This document shows, piece after piece, positions 58,174 to 64,000 of a stretch of DNA of 64,000 bases (its first letter is position 1; each line of letters opens with the position of its first letter). The stretch covers positions 62,001-126,000 of the forward strand of contig BOKW01000003.1 in the NCBI GenBank assembly GCA_016861185.1. Reading direction: 5' to 3'. The translations under genes were made by a program, and so were the position numbers. Origin of the DNA: Betaproteobacteria bacterium (lineage in GTDB: Bacteria > Pseudomonadota > Gammaproteobacteria > Burkholderiales > Burkholderiaceae_F). The notes under the pieces were generated by a model that did no database searches, was not told where the DNA came from, and saw only the letters and a program-made list of their open reading frames with translations.

Positions 58174-58572
58174 TTAGGCCCCTGACTGCGGAATACGCTG
58201 ATACTGGGGCAGGCCATCAGTGATTTCATAGTAGTCACCCTTTTCAGCGACGAAGATGTGCAATTCTGTGTGAGTGTCAGTGGGTCCATCAAATGCTCCC
58301 ATGGAAATTCCAATCCAATCCTTAGCCGGTGGATCAAAGAACATGGAGCATCCACAGACAGAGCAGAATCCGCGACGAACTTTCATCGACGAGTAATACC
58401 AGGAGATGTTCTCAGCACCTGAGATCTCCACAGCACTCCTTGGCACATCAGTTCCGACCGAGTAGTGCCCGGAGAACTTCCGGCACTGTACGCAGTGACA
58501 AGCGTCAGGCGGTTTCAATTCACACGAGACAGTGAATTTCACTGCTCCGCACATGCAGGATCCGCTCTTCAC
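58174..58572 (-). CDS. GFA-family zinc protein 3
   Basis: A 132-residue GFA-fold protein: GSCMCGAVKF, ACHCVQCRKFSGHYS, GFCSVCGCSMFFDPPAKDW. The start is set at GTG 58572 (VKSGSCMCGAVKF) because GGGAG lies 7 nt upstream, and the extension to 58653 overlaps the upstream TPR gene. The gene is visibly richer in A+T than the chromosome around it. Its stop codon TAA lies in GCCTAAC, an integron core-site heptamer. Confidence 0.88.
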   Translation of the reverse strand: MKSGSCMCGAVKFTVSCELKPPDACHCVQCRKFSGHYSVGTDVPRSAVEISGAENISWYYSSMKVRRGFCSVCGCSMFFDPPAKDWIGISMGAFDGPTDTHTELHIFVAEKGDYYEITDGLPQYQRIPQSGA

Positions 58573-58634
58573 AACATGTCTCCCGATTCGATGGGCAATA
58601 CCACCCGCGACTGCAACATGGGCCCAACGTTTGA

Positions 58635-59126
58635 TTAGGCCGCATCGGGCCATGACCTTTCAACATCTTGGGCATAAAACAGGATTGCCTCGCGGTAGCT
58701 CTGGATCTGGACGTCGCCCGATGACTCGGCCAGCACTGTGAGCAGCAACTCAACCGCCTGCTTTGACTGCCCGAGATTGTGAAGGGCCATGGCCAGAAAG
58801 ACCTTGAGTTCAGCCGCTTCGGGAAAGCGCGCAAGACCCTCACGCAACGTGCGCTCGGCTTCGCTGTACTGACCGAGTGCACGGTACGTGCTGCCAAGAC
58901 CGAGATACGCGCTGCGCAAGTGCTCGGCGGAGAGCGAGCCGGACAAGGCCGCGAGATAGAAGGGAACGGCCTGTGCTTCGCGACCGAGGAAGTCATGGAC
59001 ACAGGCAGCCTGATACTGAAGCTCAGCGTCCCCTGGAAACTGTGCAACGAGCGACACGGCGAGTGAACACGCCTCCTCGTGCTTGCCCGCACGGCGCAGC
59101 GACAGAACTTGTTCGGTAGGAGACAT
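58635..59126 (-). CDS. Small TPR-repeat protein, probable gene cassette
   Basis: A 163-residue all-helical protein with about three tetratricopeptide repeats. Recognisable units: ELQYQAACVHDFLGREAQAV, SAYLGLGSTYRALGQYSEAE and ELKVFLAMALHNLGQSKQAV. TPRs mediate protein binding, and no enzymatic domain is present. ATG 59126 lies only 3 nt after the GTTAGGC core of an attC site, the usual spacing for a gene in a mobile integron cassette. Stop TAA falls in GCCTAAT. Confidence 0.85.
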   Translation of the reverse strand: MSPTEQVLSLRRAGKHEEACSLAVSLVAQFPGDAELQYQAACVHDFLGREAQAVPFYLAALSGSLSAEHLRSAYLGLGSTYRALGQYSEAERTLREGLARFPEAAELKVFLAMALHNLGQSKQAVELLLTVLAESSGDVQIQSYREAILFYAQDVERSWPDAA

Positions 59127-59129
59127 GCG

Positions 59130-59249
59130 GCCTAACTTTGAGTCAACCCGCGCCTGCGGGCGTGGTGTGACCAAAGCTGAAGCGCAGTAGCGGGGAAAGC
59201 ACTTGGGGGTGCCACAGTCGCAGGCGCCGGGTTCAACGCCGAGTTAGGT
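59130..59249 (-). repeat. Integron attC site (59-base-element)
   Basis: On the minus strand it begins with ACCTAAC (59249-59243) and ends with GTTAGGC (59136-59130), both fitting the RYYYAAC / GTTRRRY cores. The 120 bp between are an imperfect palindrome. Pairing includes CCTAACT with AGTTAGG, AACCCG with CGGGTT, CGCCTGCG with CGCAGGCG, and GTGG with CCAC. This shape (conserved ends, poorly conserved self-complementary middle) is diagnostic of attC. It lies 3' of the gene at 59617-59132, which it partly encodes, and 5' of the TPR gene. Confidence 0.88.
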
Positions 59250-59617
59250 TCGTTCCTCATCAGAGCCCTCCTCGGCTGCCCCTTTGTCGGGTCGATGGCG
59301 CTGAGAGCCTTCGCCTGTGCGAGCACCTGCTCCAGTTCCTTCGGGGACAGGCCTTCGGCGTGAACCACAGTGTTGTCTTTCGTGGTGATGATCCCTTTTC
59401 GGCCGCGGCGGCTGTTGATGAACGCAACCGCGACTGCCGCGAGTGCGCCCCACATTGCAGCGTTCCCGACAGCCTGGACGATTTCAACAACTCCTGACGA
59501 GGCCATCGGCACACCCGTCCGAACCTCGCGCATGCGGTAGGCCACGCGATGGTCGTTCAGAAGTTGCACGAACGGCCCAAAGCTCTCTTTGAAGACGTGT
59601 ACAGGCAGCGTTTCCAC
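59132..59617 (-). CDS. Hypothetical cassette protein with one membrane segment
   Basis: Up to 161 residues from GTG 59617. One predicted membrane helix (AAMWGALAAVAVAFI) is followed by NSRRGRKGIITTKDNTVVHA and LSPKELEQVLAQAKALSA. This layout recalls small effector-associated proteins with a C-terminal helical cap, but that is a weak resemblance. The last 40 residues, from NEPNSALNP on, are encoded by the attC site, a usual sign of an integron cassette gene. The upstream GTTAGGT core (59666-59660) marks the other cassette boundary. Confidence 0.65.
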   Translation of the reverse strand: METLPVHVFKESFGPFVQLLNDHRVAYRMREVRTGVPMASSGVVEIVQAVGNAAMWGALAAVAVAFINSRRGRKGIITTKDNTVVHAEGLSPKELEQVLAQAKALSAIDPTKGQPRRALMRNEPNSALNPAPATVAPPSAFPATALQLWSHHARRRGLTQS

Positions 59618-59659
59618 GGCAAACCCGCGTGAGTGGATTGTCTGATCGGAGGTCTAAGA

Positions 59660-60256
59660 ACCTAACGTAGTTTCATCCGTACGGCTGCCACCGAATAGCC
59701 TGCTTCGGTAGCGACTAACCTGGTTCACCCGACCCGCGGGAACCCACGCCGCGCCGCGCTTTCCGCGCGGGCATCGGGGCTTTCCCGGATACGAACAGAA
59801 ACCGCGAAACCCGGCACTCGACACTCTCGATAGCTCATCGACCGTGCGATTAGGCACGATGCACTCGTTGCGGGAGCTTACGAGCGCACCCCGGCTGCGT
59901 CCAGCATGTCGAGCGCCACGCGCCGGCTCGGTCAGTGCGCCTCGTCCCAGTTGGCGCCGACGCCGACCTCCGCGAGCAGCTAGACCTTCAGTTCGGCCAC
60001 GCCGGACATCAGCTCTGGCACCTTCGTCTTGACCAGCTCGACTTCGGCCTCTGGCACCTCGAACACCAGTTCGTCGTGCACCTGCATGATTAGCTTGGTC
60101 GCTAGCTGCTCGCGCCGCAGCCAGTCCGCGACCGCGATCATCGCGAGCTTGATCAGGTCGGCGGCGGTGCCCTGCATCGGCGCGTTGATCGCGGCGCGCT
60201 CGGCCGCCGAGTCGCGCAGGTCGTTCGGCGAGCCGATCGCGTGGCGCCGCGGACGG
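59660..60256 (-). repeat. Degenerate second copy of the polA 3' end and its downstream flank
   Basis: This stretch is homologous, in the same orientation, to 63657-64000 at the right edge. Shared parts are the polA C-terminal codons, the flank with GGGTTTCGCGGTTTCTGTTC-like text and PGKPRC-coding sequence, a TACCGA(A/G)GCAGG segment, and a terminal GTTAGG core. The copy has substitutions and small indels. It carries the polA remnant (listed separately) and ends at the cassette boundary upstream of the gene at 59617. Confidence 0.8.
59932..60256 (-). pseudogene. polA: Remnant of DNA polymerase I C-terminus with internal stop
   Basis: The minus strand encodes AAERAAINAPMQGTAADLIK, then LIMQVHDELVFEVPEAEVEL and a terminal EVGVGANWDEAH, all unmistakable PolA polymerase-domain sequence (HDELVFEVP is motif C). 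An in-frame TAG at 59982-59980 interrupts it after VAELKV, while the normal stop is at 59934-59932. Only about the last 105 codons exist, and the 5' part is missing from about 60256 on. The real polA 3' end is at 63939-64000. It is a non-functional partial duplicate. Confidence 0.88.
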
Positions 60257-60274
60257 CGGCCGAGGGTCCGGCCT

Positions 60275-60306
60275 CAGGCGACGCGGCCCGCTGACCGCGT
60301 CGCCTG
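60275..60306. repeat. Perfect 12-bp inverted repeat
   Basis: CAGGCGACGCGG and CCGCGTCGCCTG are separated by 8 nt. The hairpin lies between the polA remnant and the carbonic anhydrase pseudogene. There is no T tract. It could be a remnant of a larger cassette-associated palindrome or a simple transcription barrier. Confidence 0.6.
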
Positions 60307-60359
60307 CAAGCCGTCGTTCGGCGGCATCTGTGCTTGCCCCATTGCCTTGAGCCGCTGCT

Positions 60360-61017
60360 TCAACCGATCGATCCCATCGGCCCCGGATAGCTCACTTCCT
60401 CGAGCTTCCCGGTATCCACGTCGTAGATGAAGCCGCGCACCGTCACCGCATCGGGGCCGCTCGTGGGTATCCAGGGATGATTCAGGATCGCGGACATGCC
60501 GCGCCGCACGTCCCAGGACAGGCGCTCGATGTTCTTGGCGTCGCGCGGCGCGTCCAGCGGCTCGATCGGTCCGCGGAACGCGTGGAATGCCGATGGCGTG
60601 GCGGAGCACTTCTTGCAGCCCGTGAACGCGCGGCCGGTGGCCTGGCCGAGAAGCTCTCCGCCGCGGGATCGCCTTCCAGTCCGGCCTTGCGCAGGTCGTC
60701 GGTGAAGGCGAGCATGCCGCAGCGCGTGTGATGGATCAGGATGATCTCGTTGGTGTTGAGCAGATGATGCGAAATGATCAGGCAGCGAATCGCATCGTCG
60801 CCGACGACACCGCCCGCATTGCGGATGATGTGGGCGTCCCCGTCTGCAGTCCGAGAAGGTCCTCCACGTCGAGCCGCGCGTCCATGCACGCGACGACCGC
60901 CACACGCTTGGCCGGCTGGATCGGCTGTTTGCCCGGGTGGGCGGCCTTGTGCAGCGTCTCGCCCGCCGCGTACCGCTGGTTGTTGGCCAGGTACTGGTCC
61001 GTCATCGAAGTTGCCAT
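60360..61017 (-). pseudogene. Beta-class carbonic anhydrase, two frameshifts
   Basis: The minus strand starts with ATG 61017 behind a strong AGGAGG and encodes a beta-carbonic anhydrase: [20 protein letters not shown] (zinc Cys and Asp/Arg pair), then in another frame [20 protein letters not shown] and [18 protein letters not shown] (zinc His and Cys), and in the third frame GRAFTGCKK...[19 protein letters not shown] to the stop at 60360. One base appears to be missing near 60838 and another near 60652. All catalytic residues survive in the conceptual protein, so recent inactivation or assembly errors are both possible. Confidence 0.85.
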
Positions 61018-61281
61018 GCTGGGTCCTCCTTTTCGAAGTCGACCGTCGTGCAATGCCACTTCATTCGCGCCGCCCTTTTCCCCGGACGGCTTGGGCATGA
61101 CTTCGGAACCCGGTTCGGCAGCCGCCTGCCGCGATTGCCACCGCGGTGCTCGCAGCTTTCATGTCGGGACGGGCCACGCTGACCACACCTCAGATGCCGG
61201 ATGTACGACTACAAGTTCGACCCCGATGCCAAAAGTGTCGATCAGGTCTCCTGCTATCGGGGGCAGTCCATATACGACGAG

Positions 61282-61614
61282 TTAGCCACCGACTGCGCGA
61301 ACTACAACGAACCCAGAGTGCCACACAAGCACGAACGGGATCACGGCGACAGCGGGAGCGATCATTCCCCAGAGCACCCAGTGGCCGATAGGAATTCGGT
61401 GCCGCCGCCCGCGTACCATCGAAACGATGAAACCGCCGAAGAAGACGGGCAGGAACACAAAGAAGACGCCTCGGGCAACCCCTTCCGAAAACTCGACGAC
61501 GGACGACAGCAGACCGAACGCGACCCAAGCGGCCAGCACCGACCAGAACGGCACGAAGACGCGCCAGTGCTGGATAACCGTCGTGCGCACGGAAGCGCCT
61601 GTAGGCTCGGTCAT
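61282..61614 (-). CDS. Hypothetical integral membrane protein of 110 residues
   Basis: Four or so hydrophobic segments are visible: VFVPFWSVLAAWVAFGLLSS, GVFFVFLPVFFGGFIVSMV and HWVLWGMIAPAVAVIPFVLV leading to SGFVVV. I do not recognise the family. ATG 61614 lies 18 nt after the stop of the truncated membrane-protein fragment at 61775-61633, so they were probably co-transcribed. GC content and codon use look less extreme than for core genes. It may be a cassette gene. Confidence 0.65.
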   Translation of the reverse strand: MTEPTGASVRTTVIQHWRVFVPFWSVLAAWVAFGLLSSVVEFSEGVARGVFFVFLPVFFGGFIVSMVRGRRHRIPIGHWVLWGMIAPAVAVIPFVLVWHSGFVVVRAVGG

Positions 61615-61632
61615 GTGGCGGCTAGCGCCATG

Positions 61633-61775
61633 CTAGAGAGCAACTGTCGACACTTTGCGCACATAGCGTGCCAAAGCACCAAAGACCACCCCTGCGACCA
61701 ACAGGAACGCCGTCACCTTTACCCATGGCAGTTGAGCGACAGAGATCTGCGACACGACAACTCCGAGAATGAACT
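61633..61775 (-). pseudogene. C-terminal fragment of a small membrane protein cut by an IS element
   Basis: The minus-strand frame FILGVVVSQISVAQLPWVKV followed by TAFLLVAGVVFGALARYV ends at TAG 61633. It encodes two hydrophobic segments but has no start codon, because the IS3-family element begins immediately 5' of it. Beyond the IS, no clear N-terminal coding sequence could be joined in frame. It is called a fragment on these grounds. Confidence 0.5.
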
Positions 61776-61832
61776 AGCCCCCTGATTCCCCGGACACGGT
61801 TTCTCACTTATCTTGGAGAGAGGAGAAGAGCC

Positions 61833-62224
61833 GTGTCTATGACCAGTCCGAAGAGCAAGCAAGTCGAAGTGTTGGCGGTCCAGCGCCGGAGGCGCTGGAC
61901 CGCCGCCGAGAAGCTCGCCATGGTGCGCGAGACCCACGAGGCCGGCATGTCGGTATCGCTGGTGGCGCGCAAGCACGGCGTGAACCCGAATCAGATCTTT
62001 CACTGGCGCAAGCTTGAGCGCGACGGCGCCTTGACCGCCGTGGGTGCGGGCGAAGCCGTGGTTCCGCCACGGAACTGGATGCAGCGCGCCACCAGATCCG
62101 CGAGCTGCAGCGCCTGCTGGGCAAGAAGACGCTGGAGAACGAAATCCTGAAGGAGGCCGTGGAGGTGGCGCGCGAACGAAAGTGGATTGCGCGGCCACCC
62201 TGGCTGCCCGGGGACGACCGATGA
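61833..62224 (+). pseudogene. IS3-family transposase orfA, frameshifted
   Basis: It starts at GTG 61833 after GAGAGGAGAAG. The first frame encodes the helix-turn-helix RRWTAAEKLAMVRETHEAGM and [20 protein letters not shown]. Near 62068 one base seems missing: the correct continuation ([40 protein letters not shown]) is in another frame and ends at TGA 62222-62224. The leucine-zipper region is thus out of frame. orfB's ATG (62221) overlaps that stop. Confidence 0.82.
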
Positions 62225-63083
62225 AGACCGTATGTCGCGTCCTGGGGGTAGCGCGCAGCAACGTGCATGTGCGGGCGCATCGAGCGGCCGACTGGACGGA
62301 TCGGCGCCGCGGCCGTCGTCCGCGTGACGACGCCGAATTGAAGGCCGAGCTGCGCGCGGTGATCGAGCCGCTGCCAGCTACGGCTATCGGCGCACCTGCG
62401 CGCTGGTGAACCGGCAGCGCCGCCGCAGCGGTCGGCCGACGCTGAACCACAAGCGCGTCTACCGCGTGATGCGCGAGGCCGGATGGCTGCTGGCCCGTCA
62501 CACCGGCCCACCGATTGACACGCGGGCGCACGACGGCACGATCGCCGTGGCGCAGAGCAACCGGCGCTGGTGCTCGGACGGTTTCGAGGTCGGCTGCGAC
62601 AACGCCGAGCGGGTGCGGGTGGCCTTCGCGCTGGACTGCTGCGATCGGGAGGCGATGAGCTGGGCAGCCTCCACGGCCGGCATCGACGGTGACCTGGTGC
62701 GCGACCTGATGGTGGAGGCGATCGAGGCGCGCTTCGGCGACGCGTTGCCGTCCAACCCGATCGAATGGCTCAGCGACAACGGCTCGCGGTACGTGGCGCA
62801 CGAGACGAAGTCGTTCGCGAAGGGTTTGAACCTCACACCGCTGACCACGGCCATCCACAGCCCGCAGTCCAACGGCATGGCCGAAAGCTTCGTGAAGACC
62901 TTCAAGCGCGACTACGTGGCGCGGATGCACCGGCGCGACGCGTTCACCGCGATGCGCCAGTTGCCAGCGGCCTTCGAGCACTACAACACCGTGCATCCGC
63001 ACTCCGCGCTTAAGATGCTGTCGCCGCGAATGTTCCGACAGCAACAGCCTCAACTAGGCAACAACCCGTGTCCGGAGATGTAG
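62221..63083 (+). pseudogene. IS3-family transposase orfB (DDE integrase domain), frameshifted
   Basis: Frame 1 reads [20 protein letters not shown]...AELRAVIEPLP. A base is missing near 62377, and the rest follows in another frame: RRRSGRPTLNHKRVYRVMRE, the first catalytic Asp in RRWCSDGFEVGCDN, the second in IEWLSDNGSRYVAHETKSF, and Glu in SPQSNGMAESFVKTFKRDYV. The catalytic triad is intact in sequence, but a single polypeptide cannot be made without frame correction. It ends at TAG 63081-63083. Confidence 0.85.
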
Positions 63084-63107
63084 GGGCAACTCCAGGCGGC
63101 AAAAAGT

Positions 63108-63160
63108 AGAGCGAGGAACGAGCCGCGCTTTCGACGTCCGAGTTGACGCGATTGTTAGGT
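63108..63160 (-). repeat. Probable truncated attC site
   Basis: On the minus strand ACCTAAC (63160-63154) directly follows the DUF2569 gene and runs into AATCGCGTCAACTCGGACG, resembling the left half of many attC sites. No GTTRRRY partner and no complementary right half are found before the IS element, so the site is incomplete or degraded. Confidence 0.5.
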
Positions 63161-63163
63161 ATG

Positions 63164-63640
63164 TTATTTAACAAATGTCGCTTTCACCCGTTTTGACACG
63201 AGCATGTACGGCACCCATATCAGGGTGACAATGAGCGAACGCCCAAACTCCTCAGTAGTCTCAGCGTCGAATACAGGTCCGTTTTGGAGCACCGCCTTTA
63301 TGGCCAATGCATCGATAAGAATGAATGCCAAAGTGAATAGCAACATGCCGATGTACCACTTCGGAAAAGCCTTCTTCTTTGAGAAGAATAGGAAAGCAAC
63401 AAATATCCATGCGAGCACCAATCCTCCGTTAATCAACATCTCTCCCAATAGAATTGGTGCCCACAGAGGGTTATACGCCTCGGTTCCTGGTGTTGTTAGT
63501 GCTTCCCAGGATCCATTCGAGAATATTTCCGAATAGACTGGAAAAACGATGCCGATGACTCTCAGTGGTGAAATGATGATTCCAAGCCCTACAAGCACGA
63601 GCCATCCACCTAAGCCTTCAAGATTCCTTTCTTCCGCCAC
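63164..63640 (-). CDS. DUF2569-like membrane protein, probable gene cassette
   Basis: A 158-residue protein with four predicted helices. It starts MAEERNLEGLGGWLVLVGLG and IIISPLRVIGIVFPVYSEIF, the conserved N-terminus of DUF2569 proteins, whose function is unknown. Start GTG 63640 has AAGGAG 6 nt upstream. The gene is clearly more A+T-rich than the genome. It lies between a GTTAGGC core (63663-63657) upstream and an ACCTAAC core (63160-63154) downstream, as an integron cassette would. It is next to the polA 3' flank. Confidence 0.85.
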   Translation of the reverse strand: MAEERNLEGLGGWLVLVGLGIIISPLRVIGIVFPVYSEIFSNGSWEALTTPGTEAYNPLWAPILLGEMLINGGLVLAWIFVAFLFFSKKKAFPKWYIGMLLFTLAFILIDALAIKAVLQNGPVFDAETTEEFGRSLIVTLIWVPYMLVSKRVKATFVK

Positions 63641-63656
63641 GACTTACTCCTTACTT

Positions 63657-63938
63657 GCCTAACGCAGTTTCACTTTCGCTGCCGCCACCGAATAACCTGC
63701 CTCGGTAGCGGCTAACTTAGCTTGCTCGACCCACGCGAAACCGCGCTGCGCTGCGCTTTCGCACAAGCACCGGGGTTTTCCCGGACACGAACAGAAACTG
63801 CGAACCCCGGCGCTCGACCCTGTCGATGACTCTTGGGGAACGACATCGACAGGCCTCTCGATCACAGCGCTCGCGCCGTCAAAGACTACGAGCGCCCCCT
63901 GCTGCGTCCAGCGCGTCGCGCGCCGGCGCACGGCGCGT
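63657..63938 (-). repeat. polA downstream flank ending in GTTAGGC core (intact copy)
   Basis: About 280 bp between the polA stop and the first cassette, homologous to 59660-59931. It ends with GAAACTGC-GTTAGGC, comparable to the end of an attI site. The minus strand encodes, to a TAG inside the core, FCSCPGKPRC and LAATEAGYSVAAAKVKLR. The other copy encodes LVATEAGYSVAAVRMKLR in the equivalent frame, so part of this flank may be translated. No integrase gene is in view. Confidence 0.6.
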
Positions 63939-64000
63939 TCAGTGCGCCTCGTCCCAGTTGCTGCCGACGCCGACTTCGGCAACGAGCCTGACTTTCAATT
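63939..64000 (-). CDS. polA: DNA polymerase I, C-terminal end only
   Basis: The window cuts this gene. The visible 19 residues LKVRLVAEVGVGSNWDEAH are the standard PolA C-terminus, with stop TGA at 63941-63939. It has no internal stop, unlike the copy at 59932-60256. The remaining several hundred codons lie beyond the right edge. Confidence 0.85.
   Translation of the reverse strand, partial: LKVRLVAEVGVGSNWDEAH

Larger units (their letters stand above)
61776..63087 (+). mobile_element. IS3-family insertion sequence
   Basis: About 1.3 kb. The ends are imperfect inverted repeats: GCCCCCTGATTCCCCGGAC at the left (from 61777), and at the right, on the opposite strand, GCCCCTACATCTCCGGAC (from 63087), both continuing ACGG. 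A possible 4-bp target duplication AACT lies at 61772-61775 and 63088-63091. It carries orfA and orfB in the IS3 layout (IS2-like proteins), each broken by a single-base deletion. The orfB stop codon lies inside the right repeat. Confidence 0.85.

Noticed and set aside
57963..58179. attC site between GFA 2 and GFA 3 (GCCTAAC ... GTTGAGC)
   Set aside because: The ends match core consensus, but the 217-bp length exceeds usual attC size and the halves are not convincingly complementary. Only the left core is retained as suggestive.
58573..58640. attC site between the TPR and GFA 3 genes
   Set aside because: It starts with GCCTAAT and has a partial GTTGGGC/GCCCATC pairing, but there is no GTTRRRY at the other end. 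Kept only as a possible degenerate site.
61018..61281. Coding or RNA gene in the 264-bp gap upstream of the carbonic anhydrase pseudogene
   Set aside because: No frame with a plausible start, no hairpin-rich RNA and no tRNA-like fold was seen. Only the AGGAGG for the pseudogene is recognisable.
61201..61785. Plus-strand 194-codon open frame opposite the small membrane-protein gene
   Set aside because: The product is hydrophilic low-complexity sequence antisense to two hydrophobic minus-strand frames that look like real membrane segments.

Overview
The window reads as chromosomal DNA of a high-GC betaproteobacterium, probably Burkholderiales or a near relative. Supporting signs are a Bug-family tricarboxylate receptor, several TRAP transporters, a Burkholderiales-like minor-pilin operon, an xseB-ispA-dxs operon and a long-form ArgG. 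Taxonomy is inferred from gene content only.

Layout. 0-14.6 kb is mainly housekeeping: a Bug receptor, an L,D-transpeptidase next to an Lpp/OprI-like lipoprotein, an EEP-fold enzyme, argG, murB, xseB-ispA-dxs plus a coupled glutamine amidotransferase, two-domain sulfurtransferase, a ZIP metal transporter and a dienelactone hydrolase. 14.7-35.4 kb is a large sugar-acid catabolic region. It has a TRAP transporter with a UxaA-family dehydratase and a FadR-type GntR regulator, a divergent SDR / FAH-family hydrolase / dehydrogenase operon, then a second block with an ABC sugar importer, an IlvD/Edd dehydratase and more dehydrogenases. The same 17-base GntR-like operator lies in both divergent promoter regions and probably joins them into one regulon. 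The chemistry fits the non-phosphorylated dehydratase -> SDR -> diketo-acid hydrolase route for aldonic or uronic acids.

35.6-41 kb holds a TldD/TldE pair, two GNAT acetyltransferases and an EamA transporter. 41.3-48.1 kb is a minor-pilin operon (pilE-fimT-pilV-pilW-pilX-pilY1). 48.3-53.3 kb has a 2-oxoacid dehydrogenase E1 alpha/beta pair without E2/E3, then a second TRAP transporter ending in a clear terminator. 53.4-54.3 kb is a REP-associated transposase (RAYT) with seven REP-type palindromes around it.

56.4-64 kb is accessory DNA: three GFA-family CxCG proteins, a TPR protein, small orphan genes, one well-formed integron attC site and other cassette-type core sites, a pseudogenised carbonic anhydrase, a frameshifted IS3-family element, and a degenerate second copy of the polA 3' end plus its downstream flank. 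The genuine polA 3' end runs off the right edge. No integron integrase is present in the window.

Several families of dispersed inverted repeats punctuate the intergenic gaps between 17 and 37 kb.
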